64,000 nt of DNA. Origin: Aeoliella straminimaris (GTDB taxonomy: Bacteria; Planctomycetota; Planctomycetia; Pirellulales; Lacipirellulaceae). The stretch lies in the NCBI RefSeq assembly GCF_024054565.1, contig NZ_JAMXLR010000092.1:620001-684000 (forward strand), in the 5' to 3' direction. The position numbers and the translations under genes were made by a program. The notes under the pieces were generated by a model. That model had not been told where the DNA came from. It worked only from the letters and a program-made list of their open reading frames with translations, and made no database searches. Each line of letters begins with the position of its first letter. The stretch's first letter is position 1. Shown here piece after piece: positions 27,129 to 35,777 of the stretch.

Positions 27129-27524
27129 CTACGTTGCAGTCTCGCGATCCAGGGCCTCGCCCCAAATGCAGATCTCACTGGCCAACTTCTTTGCCCCAGA
27201 AGCCTCGATCTTCACGGCCATGGGGACGAAACTGCGTCCTCTGTATTCAGGAGTCGCGGCATAATTTTCAATGTCGCCGGACTCAACCAAAGGCGCGATA
27301 ATATTGAGGTCCGTGTCGCGCTTTACCTCTGCAATGCCAACTGGAACGTATACAACATTGCGTGGATCGTCAGGACCACCAAACTCTTGAGGCATGAGGT
27401 AGAGAGGCTCGAGCACCCCCTCTTCGACTAATTGAATCGCCTTTTCTCGACTATCCACATCGGAAAAATCAGGCCCATGTAATGGCGGTCCAGGTTCCTT
27501 CGGTTTGCGTTTCCAAAATGGCAT
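27129..27524 (-). CDS. Cytosolic protein of unknown function
   Basis: A 131-residue protein with a basic, proline-containing N-terminus (MPFWKRKPKEPGPP) and no membrane segment. A central part, PLYLMPQEFGGPDDPRNVVYVPVGIA, reads like an alternating beta/loop domain. The C-terminus carries FVPMAVKIEASGAKKLASEI. No family is recognised. Codon use matches its neighbours. The ATG at 27524 is the first in frame. The next gene on this strand starts about 870 bases upstream, and the 45 bases between this start and the stop of that gene suggest the two may be co-transcribed. Confidence 0.6.
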   Translation of the reverse strand: MPFWKRKPKEPGPPLHGPDFSDVDSREKAIQLVEEGVLEPLYLMPQEFGGPDDPRNVVYVPVGIAEVKRDTDLNIIAPLVESGDIENYAATPEYRGRSFVPMAVKIEASGAKKLASEICIWGEALDRETAT

Positions 27525-27568
27525 AAGTTTGAACCCTCGTGGCGGGTAATGGGTCGCAACAGCTATAC

Positions 27569-28396
27569 CTACTCTACCCGCTGCAAACTAAACTCGCCCG
27601 TTGCCCGCAGGTCGAGTTCGTAGGTTGCCCCCTCCTCCATGCGGATCGAGGGCGCCTGGGCGTGGGTGGCGCGGATGCCTAGTTCGGCCGCTTTTTCGCG
27701 GTCGTTGGCGATGGTCCAGAAGTCGTCCCAGATCTTTTGTTCGAATTCGCTCGTGACCGAACCTCGGGCGTAGGAGTTGGGCCGCGAGCCGACTTCGTCG
27801 ATCACGAACCCTTCGTCCGGCTCCTGCTTCTCGCCAAAGATGCGTTCGAACAGGCAGATGGCTGTACCGCGCTCGAGGTCGGCGTCTTCGATGTACTGGT
27901 CGTCGAATTTTACCACCAGGTACTCGACGTAGATGCGGTCGCCTTCGATGTCGAACTCCGCCGGTTCGCCCACCGGCTTGCCATCGTCGGCCACCTCGGT
28001 GAAGCGAACCTTGGTGGTCACGGCCCCTGCCTCGTCGGTCGTCTGGTCGAGCACATCGATCTTGGCCAGGCGGCGACGGAGTTTCAGCAGACGGACGGCT
28101 GTTTCCACACGGTCGAGATTCTCAGCGAGCTCGTCGATCTTCACATCGCGTTCGGCGACGTCGTCTTGGAGCCCGGTAATCGTCTTGTCCTGCTGGACAA
28201 CGGTGGCCTTGGTTTCGTTGAGGTCGGAAATCACTGACTCGAGCTCGCGCTCCCGATCCGCCAGCGCCCGCCGCGGCGCGTCGTAGGCCTGGTACGCCTG
28301 AAAACCACCAAGCCCAAGTAAACCCACCACCACGGCCATAATGATCGTGCGGACGGTGGAATTGAAGTGCGAGATGGCTTCGCCGGTCTTGCCCAT
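27569..28396 (-). CDS. Membrane-anchored coiled-coil protein
   Basis: A 275-residue protein with one membrane helix near the N-terminus (about 17-36, RTIIMAVVVGLLGLGGFQAY), then a long coiled coil (about 45-110, RERELESVISDLNETKATVVQQ and DVKIDELAENLDRVETAVRLL), then a globular C-terminal half of strands and helices (FTEVADDGKPVGEP, IYVEYLVVKFDDQYIEDADL). The design suggests an anchor with a periplasmic stalk. I have no family name. The start ATG at 28396 precedes a polar cytoplasmic tail. Possible partner of the small gene 45 bases downstream. Confidence 0.7.
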   Translation of the reverse strand: MGKTGEAISHFNSTVRTIIMAVVVGLLGLGGFQAYQAYDAPRRALADRERELESVISDLNETKATVVQQDKTITGLQDDVAERDVKIDELAENLDRVETAVRLLKLRRRLAKIDVLDQTTDEAGAVTTKVRFTEVADDGKPVGEPAEFDIEGDRIYVEYLVVKFDDQYIEDADLERGTAICLFERIFGEKQEPDEGFVIDEVGSRPNSYARGSVTSEFEQKIWDDFWTIANDREKAAELGIRATHAQAPSIRMEEGATYELDLRATGEFSLQRVE

Positions 28397-28589
28397 GTGA
28401 ACTTGCTCGAACGATAGGGGAACTGAAGGAAGTGTTTAGTTTACCCGCAACGGCACCAGGCCGCGACCTCGATGAAAGTGGCTGGAAATCGGTGGTGAAT
28501 GAATACGAATGAATACGGATTCTCTTTGCTGGCCGACAATTGCTGCTAGTGGTTCTCGGCCTGAACCCACCGCCCCGGCGTTGGTCGTA

Positions 28590-29420
28590 TTAGCCGGACG
28601 CCTGTACCAGGCGCTTGGCCAGCTCGCCCACGCGGACCGCGGCGTCCCAGCGGGCTTGATTTTCATTCCACAGGTCGCGCAGCCCGCTGCGTTTTTTGAA
28701 TAGCATGCCCGCCAGTACGCCGGTCTTTCCGGCCAGCGATTGCTGGTGCTTGAGCGCGGCGGTTTCTTTGGATTGTAGTTCGGTGGGTGGCTGCAGGACC
28801 ACGGCGGCTACCATTAGCGGCAGGCCAGTGGTACCACATGCCCTGGCAAGTGGCAGGCTCCACGTGTCTTCGCATTGCGGTGCGTGTTCGGGATCGGTCA
28901 GTTCGCCGCCGCGGGTGACGCCGGAGTGCAGGATGCTGCCGCGGATCAAACCGCTGCCGGTGGGCGACTGGCCGTCGATCCGCAAGGTGTGCCCCTGCCC
29001 GTCCATCACGCGGGTGGCCATCACCACGGTGGCGGGTGCAATATCCCGGTTCAGCGCGGTGGCTTCGGACAGCGTGAGGGCAAAGCGAGGATGATGCCCG
29101 TCCACGGTGGCGGCTACCAGGTGCGGCACGTCCGGCGAGCTCGCTTGTGACCGCACAATCACCACGGGCCGTCCGGTCAGCTTGCCGGTACAGACAACCA
29201 GGTGATTCGCCTCGAAGTGGCGTTTGCTGGCAAGTTCGTCGGCCACGGCGTCGAACAGAAACTTGGTCTGACACAGAAATGCCACTGGGTTTGGTGCGTC
29301 CTCTGCCTGCTCGTCGGGCTCTTCCTGGTCGCCCAGAAACTCGTTGGTCGCGGCACGCTTGGCTTCGTCCACGACGCGCGAAGTCGCCCACCGAATACCA
29401 TGTTGCCAAAGCCAACGCAC
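28590..29420 (-). CDS. Unknown protein translationally coupled to the histidine kinase
   Basis: A 276-residue protein whose GTG start at 29420 lies two bases after the kinase TGA, with GAGGAG eight bases before it. This decides the start, although the frame is open for 37 more codons inside the kinase gene. No signal peptide or membrane segment is seen. The chain begins with a basic helix (RWLWQHGIRWATSRVVDEAKR) and ends in a helical KKRSGLRDLWNENQARWDAAVRVGELAKRL. The middle is a beta-rich region (NHLVVCTGKLTGRPVVIVRS). No family recognised. Tight coupling suggests it works with the kinase and response regulator, perhaps as an input or output partner. Confidence 0.7.
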   Translation of the reverse strand: MRWLWQHGIRWATSRVVDEAKRAATNEFLGDQEEPDEQAEDAPNPVAFLCQTKFLFDAVADELASKRHFEANHLVVCTGKLTGRPVVIVRSQASSPDVPHLVAATVDGHHPRFALTLSEATALNRDIAPATVVMATRVMDGQGHTLRIDGQSPTGSGLIRGSILHSGVTRGGELTDPEHAPQCEDTWSLPLARACGTTGLPLMVAAVVLQPPTELQSKETAALKHQQSLAGKTGVLAGMLFKKRSGLRDLWNENQARWDAAVRVGELAKRLVQASG

Positions 29421-29422
29421 GC

Positions 29423-30634
29423 TCAGCTCTCCTCGATCACCAGGGGCAGCCGCGCGGCGAATAGACTGCCAGCGGGACTCGTGCTTTCGAGTTTCACGGT
29501 GCCGCCATGCAGCGTGACGATCCGCCAGCACTTCGAAAGGCCAAAGCCCAGCCCGCGGCCCGCTTCGCGACCGCTGTAGAAGGGCTCGAACATGTGCTGC
29601 CGGACCTCGTCGGCAATGCCCGGTCCGGTGTCGGCAACTCGAAGCACCACTTGATGGGCTTCACGAGCGAGCGACACGCTCACCCGACCGCCGTGCCCGA
29701 TGGCGTCCATGGAGTTCTGCACCAGCGCTTGGATAGCGACCAGAATCTGCGTGGGGTCGATCGACGCGATCGGCGATTCGCAGGCGGGTTCGATCACCAG
29801 GTCGATGGCGCGATCGGCGGCTTGGCTGGCCAACTCGCTGACGACCTGGTCGACCAGCTTGGCCAATTCGGTTGGTTCCAGCTCGAGAGCCGGAGGGCGG
29901 GCGAACAGCATCAGGTCGGAGATCATCTCGTGCGCCCGCAGGGCTTGGGCGTCGATCGAGGCGAGCATTCGCCGCCGCTTCGAGTCGGTCTCGTCGCGTA
30001 GCAGTGCCTGGGCGCGGCCGGAGATATTGGCCAGCGGATTATTGACCTCGTGACTGGCACCATAGGCTAGTTCCTTCATGGCGTCGAGCTTCGCCTGCTC
30101 GAGTGCGGTGTCGAAGTCGCTCTCGAGCTGCTCGTACCACGCCAGACGCTGTACCAACCGAGGCAGCCGCCAGCCGATGCCGGCCGCCACGCGGAGGTAG
30201 TCGATGGAAGCCCCCATCGATTGGCTGGGGGCCTGAGTCACGGCGCGAAAGAAGTGCGGCGAGTGCACCGCAGCCTCGCCGTGCGGCAAAGACTGTGTTG
30301 CGCCAGCCAGCAGCCCCGCGGCCTGCGCGGCGAAGTCGCCAGCGGCCAGGTCGTCCACTTGGGTGTACGCCAGCGGATGCGCAGCAGCACTGGCCAGGCG
30401 ACTCGAGAGCCGTTGGGACACGTGAGCGGCCAGTTCGGCCACGGTCGAAGCATGCGTCGTGGGGCAGCAGTTCGCCCACCGCACCAGCCATGGATCGATC
30501 AACAGCGCCGACGAAAGAATGTCGACGGCGCCGTCCGGTTCCAACAGCGCACTCTCCAACGCCACGGCCGAAGCATCCGCCACGGCGACGGGCAGGGTGC
30601 CCGTAGACGAACAAAGAGCGGGCAACCACAACAT
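29423..30634 (-). CDS. Cytosolic sensor histidine kinase with HDOD-like N-terminus
   Basis: A 403-residue soluble kinase with no membrane segment. The N-terminal 170 residues resemble a degenerate HDOD domain (VDILSSALLIDPWLVRWAN). The dimerisation and phosphoacceptor segment is KELAYGASHEVNNPLANIS, with His195. The ATPase domain shows the N box (QNSMDAI), G1 box (DTGPGI) and GRGLGFGLS. It autophosphorylates and passes phosphate to a partner receiver, presumably the regulator encoded just upstream. The stimulus must be cytoplasmic. The downstream gene is translationally coupled. Kinase assignment firm; HDOD call tentative. Confidence 0.9.
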   Translation of the reverse strand: MLWLPALCSSTGTLPVAVADASAVALESALLEPDGAVDILSSALLIDPWLVRWANCCPTTHASTVAELAAHVSQRLSSRLASAAAHPLAYTQVDDLAAGDFAAQAAGLLAGATQSLPHGEAAVHSPHFFRAVTQAPSQSMGASIDYLRVAAGIGWRLPRLVQRLAWYEQLESDFDTALEQAKLDAMKELAYGASHEVNNPLANISGRAQALLRDETDSKRRRMLASIDAQALRAHEMISDLMLFARPPALELEPTELAKLVDQVVSELASQAADRAIDLVIEPACESPIASIDPTQILVAIQALVQNSMDAIGHGGRVSVSLAREAHQVVLRVADTGPGIADEVRQHMFEPFYSGREAGRGLGFGLSKCWRIVTLHGGTVKLESTSPAGSLFAARLPLVIEES

Positions 30635-30724
30635 GGCTCAAGTCTACTCAGGTCTAACGGCCACCAGCGGTGGACTCATCGAGCAACAACAGCCGGACCG
30701 CCACGCGGCCCGCAAGACCTGCTG

Positions 30725-31303
30725 CTAGCTGGCTGCGGTTTCGAGTTCCAGCAGTTGGCACACGCGTGCCGACAGGGCGTCGATGTCGAACGGCTTCTTC
30801 ATGAAGTCGTTGGCGCCGGCGTCGCGGAGTTGCTGAATGCGATCCTGCTCCACCATTCCGGAGATGCAGATAATCTTCACCTCGTCCATCGACTTGTCAC
30901 TGCGGACCAGTTGGCAGACTTCCATGCCGTTGATGTCCGGCAGCATGACGTCGAGCACCACCAGGTCGGGGCCGAATTCCTTGATCAGCATGCCAGCACC
31001 AAAGCCGTTGTTGACGCTGCGAACGTCGAAGCGGCCGTCACGCTCGAAGTGGTCGACCAGCAGGTCTACCAGATCTTCGTCGTCGTCGACAATCAGAATC
31101 TTCCGCTTACCGCTATCCAGGGCATCGGTGGGAATGCCGTTGTCCCGCATGAAGGCGTACAGTTGGTCCCGCGGGATGCGGCGGAAGCGGCTACCCGGTA
31201 CGCGGAAGCCCTTGAGCTGTCCCGAATCGAAGCAGCGAATGATAGTCTGCTGGCTAACTTTGCATATCTTCGCGGCTTCGCCGGTTGTGAACACGGTTTT
31301 CAT
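30725..31303 (-). CDS. Response regulator with N-terminal excisionase-type DNA-binding domain
   Basis: A 192-residue regulator in reversed domain order. Residues 1-55 are a MerR/excisionase-like helix-turn-helix (FTTGEAAKICKVSQQTIIRC, then FRVPGSRFRRIPRD). Residues 67-185 are a receiver domain with acidic pocket DDD (73-75), phosphoacceptor Asp118 (VVLDVMLPD) and Lys170 (KKPF). A GTG twelve bases upstream is an alternative start; I prefer the ATG at 31303. It sits 90 bases before the histidine kinase gene on the same strand, so the two form a two-component operon. A perfect inverted repeat upstream is a candidate binding site. Confidence 0.93.
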   Translation of the reverse strand: MKTVFTTGEAAKICKVSQQTIIRCFDSGQLKGFRVPGSRFRRIPRDQLYAFMRDNGIPTDALDSGKRKILIVDDDEDLVDLLVDHFERDGRFDVRSVNNGFGAGMLIKEFGPDLVVLDVMLPDINGMEVCQLVRSDKSMDEVKIICISGMVEQDRIQQLRDAGANDFMKKPFDIDALSARVCQLLELETAAS

Positions 31304-31948
31304 ACGCTCAACCACCTCTCTCCTTAGTCATGTGAGCGGAACGACTCCACCGTACATTGCTAGCCTCATGCGGGGCAACAACAATCGCGGTCGGTTTTCG
31401 TTCCTGTATTCTGCCGCAGCGACAAAGCCCCCTTAGCTCCTGTCTGCCGCAAAGTGCAAATGTTTCATGATTTGCACAATTCTACACGTCTCTGCAAACA
31501 ACAACATCCGCCGCTTTCGCCGAGGTTGCCTGGTTTGCCAGGTGTGAGCGGATTATATCGGGTCAGGCGGGCCAGTCAAGATTGATTCTTTTATCCTAAG
31601 TGCATGCCAATAAATGACTTAAGAGGATGCTTGCCTTTCCAGAACTCATTCCGGTTTTTTTCCCGCTTGGTCGCTGCAGGTGGACGTTTGGGCGCGACAG
31701 GGAATCAAGACAATTCACCGAAACTGGGGATGCTGAGTTGATCGTTGTTCAATCGGGTTGCTCGCCCGGCGTTCTGGTCGGCTAGTGAGAGGGAGTTTAC
31801 CCAAGTTGCTAGACCCTATAAATGCCGATGGATTTGCGATCCTATCCAATGGCAGAGCTATCGGCACGCCGCTTGCTTATAGCGGGTCGGCTCTGTGCCA
31901 CTGCTGTTAATACTGGTGCAGACGAACGTCACCCCCGGAATTCCCTAG
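31304..31948. other. Long AT-richer regulatory region between divergent genes
   Basis: About 645 bases between the minus-strand two-component operon and the plus-strand branching-enzyme gene. It is noticeably richer in A and T than the coding DNA. It contains the operator candidate at 31454-31477, a CCTGG-TTTG-CCAGG hairpin near 31530, and an imperfect inverted repeat around 31595-31628 (TCCTAAGTGCAT and ATGACTTAAGAGGA). A TATAAA at about 31815 could be a -10 box for the plus-strand gene. A 69-codon ORF from 31822 overlaps the next gene and lacks support. Confidence 0.5.
31454..31477. promoter_or_regulatory. Perfect inverted-repeat operator candidate upstream of the two-component operon
   Basis: GTGCAAAT (31454-31461), eight-base spacer GTTTCATG, ATTTGCAC (31470-31477). 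The half sites are perfectly complementary and their centres are 16 bases apart, about one and a half helical turns. The element is about 150 bases upstream of the response-regulator start and 470 bases upstream of the branching-enzyme start, so it could serve either gene. Autoregulation by the excisionase-type regulator is an inference. Confidence 0.55.
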
Positions 31949-33790
31949 ATGACCGCAGCCCCCACTTCGCAGACCAATCTGTTTACTTCGCTCACGCTGG
32001 AAAAGCACCACCACGGCATGGGGTGCATTAAGCACGAGAAGGGCGCCGCGTTTCGTGTATGGGCGCCGCACGCCGAAGAGCTTTACCTGATCGGCACCTT
32101 CAACGACTGGGACGAAACTGCCACGCCCATGCAGCCCGAAGGCAATGGCCATTGGTACGTCGACGTGCCGGGCGTGGAGTACGGCGCGGAGTACCTGTAC
32201 TTGATTCATAACGGCGATGAGTCATTCAGGCGCATTGATCCGTATGCCCGCGAGGTAACCAACTCGGTGGGCAACGCCATGGTGCACGATCCATCGTTCG
32301 ATTGGCAAGGGGACGACTTTCAGCTAGCACCGCTGAACGAGCTGGTGATCTACGAGATGCACGTCGGCACGTTCAACGCCACTGACGAGAGCGGTCCCGG
32401 CACCTTCGCCGAAGCGGCCAAGAAGCTCACCTACCTCAAGCGCCTGGGCGTGAACGCCATCCAGTTGATGCCGCTCGCCGAGTTCGCGGGCGACTACTCG
32501 TGGGGGTATAACCCGGCGCATATTTATGCGGTGGAGTCGGCCTACGGCGGACCCAAGGCGCTCAAGCAATTGGTGCGGCTCGCCCACCAGCATGGCATCG
32601 GTGTGATCCTGGACGTTGTCTACAACCACTTCGGCCCCAGCGACCTCGACATCTGGCAGTTCGACGGCTGGAACGAAAATGGCAAGGGTGGCATTTACTT
32701 TTACAACGACTGGCGGTGCAGCACCCCATGGGGCGACACGCGACCCGACTACGGCCGCGGCGAGGTTCGCAGCTACATCCACGACAACGCCATGATGTGG
32801 ATGGAAGACTATCACATGGATGGGCTGCGATACGACATGACGCTGTTCATTCGCTCGGTCGACGGCACCGAGCAGTCGTCGATTCCCGAAGGCTGGTCGC
32901 TTGCCCAGTGGGTGAACCGCAGTATCGCCGACCGCTTTCCTGGCGCCATTACCATCGCCGAAGACCTGCAGAACAACGAGTGGCTGACCAAGCCGGTCGA
33001 TTTTGGCGGCGCGGGATTCAACACGCAGTGGGACGCCGGCTTTGTGCACCCGGTCCGCGCCGCGGTGCAGGCGGCCAATGACAGCGATCGTTCGATGCAA
33101 GCGGTCCGCGACGCCGTGTGCCATCGCTACAACATCGACGTGTTCGAACGAGTCATCTACAGCGAATCGCACGACGAGGTCGCCAACGGCAAGCAGCGGG
33201 TGGTGTCGGAGATCGATCCCAACGACCCAACGGGGCTGTTCGCTCAGAAACGCTCGGTGCTGGCCGCCACGCTGGTGTTTACCGCGCCGGGCGTGCCGAT
33301 GTTATTCCAGGGGCAGGAGTTCCTGCGTTACGGCTGGTTCGACGATAGCAATCCGATCGACTGGGATCAGGCCGAGGAGTTTAGCGGCATTGTCCGCCTG
33401 TATCACGATCTGATTCGATTGCGACTCGACCGCGATGGCAACTCGCATGGGCTTACCGGACAGTACGTGCATGTGAGCCACTTGAACGATAGCGACAAGG
33501 TGATCGCTTTCCGGCGGTGGCGGAACGACGATCCGCAGCGCGATGTGATGGTGGTGCTCAACTTTGCCAACATCAACCACCACGCCTATCGCATCGGTTT
33601 TCCCACGCCGGGCGAGTGGAAGTGCCGCTTCTCGAGCGACGCGAAGATCTACAGCGACGAGTTCGGCGACGCCCCGATTGGCGATGTGGTGACCGACGAC
33701 GAGCCCTGGGACGGCATGTCCGCCAGCGCCGAGATTGTGCTTCCCCCCTACACGGCGGTGATGTTCAGTCGTGAAACAGCAACGGAGTAA
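31949..33790 (+). CDS. 1,4-alpha-glucan branching enzyme-like GH13 protein
   Basis: A 613-residue cytosolic enzyme. Residues about 25-115 are a CBM48-type beta-sandwich (FRVWAPHAEELYLIGTFNDW). The GH13 barrel follows, with region I DVVYNHFGP (Asp222), region II DGLRYDMT (nucleophile Asp296), region III ITIAEDL (acid Glu338) and region IV SHDEV (Asp409). A C-terminal beta domain ends at VLPPYTAVMFS. The layout fits GlgB or malto-oligosyltrehalose trehalohydrolase. I favour branching enzyme from EFAGDYSWGYNPAHIYA and the region wording, but GlgB usually exceeds 700 residues. No other glg or tre gene is adjacent. It is convergent with the glycerophosphodiesterase gene, 14 bases away. Confidence 0.82.
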   Translation: MTAAPTSQTNLFTSLTLEKHHHGMGCIKHEKGAAFRVWAPHAEELYLIGTFNDWDETATPMQPEGNGHWYVDVPGVEYGAEYLYLIHNGDESFRRIDPYAREVTNSVGNAMVHDPSFDWQGDDFQLAPLNELVIYEMHVGTFNATDESGPGTFAEAAKKLTYLKRLGVNAIQLMPLAEFAGDYSWGYNPAHIYAVESAYGGPKALKQLVRLAHQHGIGVILDVVYNHFGPSDLDIWQFDGWNENGKGGIYFYNDWRCSTPWGDTRPDYGRGEVRSYIHDNAMMWMEDYHMDGLRYDMTLFIRSVDGTEQSSIPEGWSLAQWVNRSIADRFPGAITIAEDLQNNEWLTKPVDFGGAGFNTQWDAGFVHPVRAAVQAANDSDRSMQAVRDAVCHRYNIDVFERVIYSESHDEVANGKQRVVSEIDPNDPTGLFAQKRSVLAATLVFTAPGVPMLFQGQEFLRYGWFDDSNPIDWDQAEEFSGIVRLYHDLIRLRLDRDGNSHGLTGQYVHVSHLNDSDKVIAFRRWRNDDPQRDVMVVLNFANINHHAYRIGFPTPGEWKCRFSSDAKIYSDEFGDAPIGDVVTDDEPWDGMSASAEIVLPPYTAVMFSRETATE

Positions 33791-33804
33791 ATTGCCAAAT
33801 CGCC

Positions 33805-35616
33805 TCACCAGCTGGCTGCCAGTGCCCTGAGCCAGCGTTCGGGCAGCGACAACTCTCGCCGCTCGAGCAGCACTTGTTCGGCCAGCGGGACGTCGTCGGT
33901 GATCACGTAGTCGACGCCGCGGCTGATCATCCGTTCGAGCGACTCGCGACTGTTCAAGGTCCAAGCGGCTACTTCGCGATCGCGAAAGTGCGCTCGGGCG
34001 ATGAACGATGGCGTGGCCAGGTCCTTGCGCACCGCCAGCAGATTGGCGTCGACTCGCGTCAGATCGCCCAGCTTCACGGCCGTCAGTAAACCGACTCGCC
34101 ACTGAGGGCGAAGCTGGCGGATCTTGGCGATCATCTTCGAGTCGAGCGAAATGATCATCACGTCGTCGGCCAGGTCGTACTGTTCGACCAGGTCGACCAC
34201 TCGCTGTTCGAGTTGCTTGTCGAATCCGTACTGCTTCAGCTCGATGACGACCCCTACCCTGCCCTGGCACAGCTCGAGCACCGCGTCGAGCGTGGTGACC
34301 TGCTCGCCCTTGAAGTCGGGCGAGAAGCGATTGCCGATGTCGAGTTGCTCGAGCTGCTCGAGCGTCGAACTGTGCACTTCGAGCGCCGAGCCGGCAAGGC
34401 GTTTCAGATCGCGGTCGTGCACCACGGCCAGCCGGTCGTCGCTGGTTTCTTGTACGTCGATCTCCACCCACTGCGTGCGATCGAGAATTGCCTGGCGAAT
34501 GGCGGCCAGCGAATTCTCTGGACCGTGTGCGCCGCCGCCGCGATGGGCGATGATCTGGACGTCGTCGGTCAGTTTGAGTCCGGCCAGCGACGCGGCGCCA
34601 ATCAGACCGGCGATGCCGATGGCCACGATAGCCACAGCGCCAAAACGCCAGCGATTCCACACCAGCCAGGCTGCGTTGGTCGATTCCTCCTCGGGCGGCG
34701 TCTCGCCAATCACCTCGGTCGACGATTCGTCCAAATGCCGCCATAGCTTCCACACGATCAGGGCGAATCCAATCACGGTGATCAGGTGTACCACAAATGA
34801 CAGAGCTAGGTGCACCATCGTCAACACGCCTACCACCACGGCCAGGGCCGCAAGCGATTCGAACTGCCCCGCTAGCCAGTTTCCCACGGCGAGGTAGATA
34901 GCGAACAACGCAGCCGGGGCGAGCACCACCACCGCCAGCCAGCCGAGCAACCAGCGGCCGATTTGCCACTGCTTGCCGGTGGTGAGCTTTCGGCTTTCGG
35001 CAATCGACTCGCGGACGCCGAGTCGCCGCACCACTAGTAGCGGGATGCTCATCACCCGCGCCGCAAACCACCAGCAGAGCATTACCGCCGCCGCCACCGC
35101 GATCACGCCACCCAGCGCGACCGCCACCCAGAACGCGGTGGGCTTTTCGGCCAGATAGAAGTTGATGTCGTGCCCGGTTAACAGCCACCAGTACACCAGC
35201 CCCAACGCCACCACGTACGGCAGCGCGAGCACCACGGCCGAGGCTACCAGCAGCGCGCCGAGCTTCACGGTGGTCCACGTGTCGGAAGCTGCGCCAGAGA
35301 TAGCCGAGATGACGTGCGGCCGGCGTCCCGCCGCATCCGTCCACAGGATGCGCAGCAGCACGGCCTGCTCGAGCACCACGGTTGCGAGCACCAGGCCACC
35401 CACACACAGCAGGCACAACGCGCCGATGGGGCTGGCGACGAAATTCAGAATGTCTTCATCGGCCAGCACGGTCCGGCCCGAGGCTTCGACGAATGCGCGA
35501 AACGCCAGGGCCACGATGGGCGCGATCACGATTGTGGCTGCCAGCTTGAACACAATGTCCGCCACCACGAGGGGACGCCAGCAACGCAGGAACGTTTGAA
35601 ATAATTCGGAGAACAT
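33805..35616 (-). CDS. Membrane glycerophosphodiester phosphodiesterase
   Basis: A 603-residue protein with two parts. Residues 1 to about 345 form a polytopic membrane domain of the type found in membrane-bound GDPD proteins (about seven hydrophobic segments). Residues about 350-595 are the GDPD barrel, with catalytic AHRGGGAHGPENS (His358, Arg359, Glu367), VEIDVQ (Glu385, Asp387) and VVHD (His400). It hydrolyses glycerophosphodiesters to glycerol-3-phosphate and an alcohol, and the membrane part may favour lipid or teichoic-like substrates. ATG 35616 opens the membrane domain. An upstream start would add a polar tail with little support. Confidence 0.92.
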   Translation of the reverse strand: MFSELFQTFLRCWRPLVVADIVFKLAATIVIAPIVALAFRAFVEASGRTVLADEDILNFVASPIGALCLLCVGGLVLATVVLEQAVLLRILWTDAAGRRPHVISAISGAASDTWTTVKLGALLVASAVVLALPYVVALGLVYWWLLTGHDINFYLAEKPTAFWVAVALGGVIAVAAAVMLCWWFAARVMSIPLLVVRRLGVRESIAESRKLTTGKQWQIGRWLLGWLAVVVLAPAALFAIYLAVGNWLAGQFESLAALAVVVGVLTMVHLALSFVVHLITVIGFALIVWKLWRHLDESSTEVIGETPPEEESTNAAWLVWNRWRFGAVAIVAIGIAGLIGAASLAGLKLTDDVQIIAHRGGGAHGPENSLAAIRQAILDRTQWVEIDVQETSDDRLAVVHDRDLKRLAGSALEVHSSTLEQLEQLDIGNRFSPDFKGEQVTTLDAVLELCQGRVGVVIELKQYGFDKQLEQRVVDLVEQYDLADDVMIISLDSKMIAKIRQLRPQWRVGLLTAVKLGDLTRVDANLLAVRKDLATPSFIARAHFRDREVAAWTLNSRESLERMISRGVDYVITDDVPLAEQVLLERRELSLPERWLRALAASW

Positions 35617-35777
35617 GCCGCATAGTGTAACCGAAGAGTGGCGCGGATGCTCCCGGTGGCCGTAGCTGCTGTTGCCAGAGGGTGGTTGCGGTTCCACGAA
35701 CATCGACCGATCACCACGCAGCCCGTGGCGATGAGTTCATCCACGCTCTGGCCAGCATAGCAACGGTCCGATGCCGG

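Noticed and set aside
31822..32031. 69-codon plus-strand ORF before the branching-enzyme gene.
   Set aside because: Overlaps the start of a certain gene in another frame, has no ribosome site, and has a random-looking translation.
33302..35416. Minus-strand frame of about 700 codons overlapping glycerophosphodiesterase.
   Set aside because: It is a frame-shifted shadow of the true gene and also runs into the branching-enzyme gene on the opposite strand.
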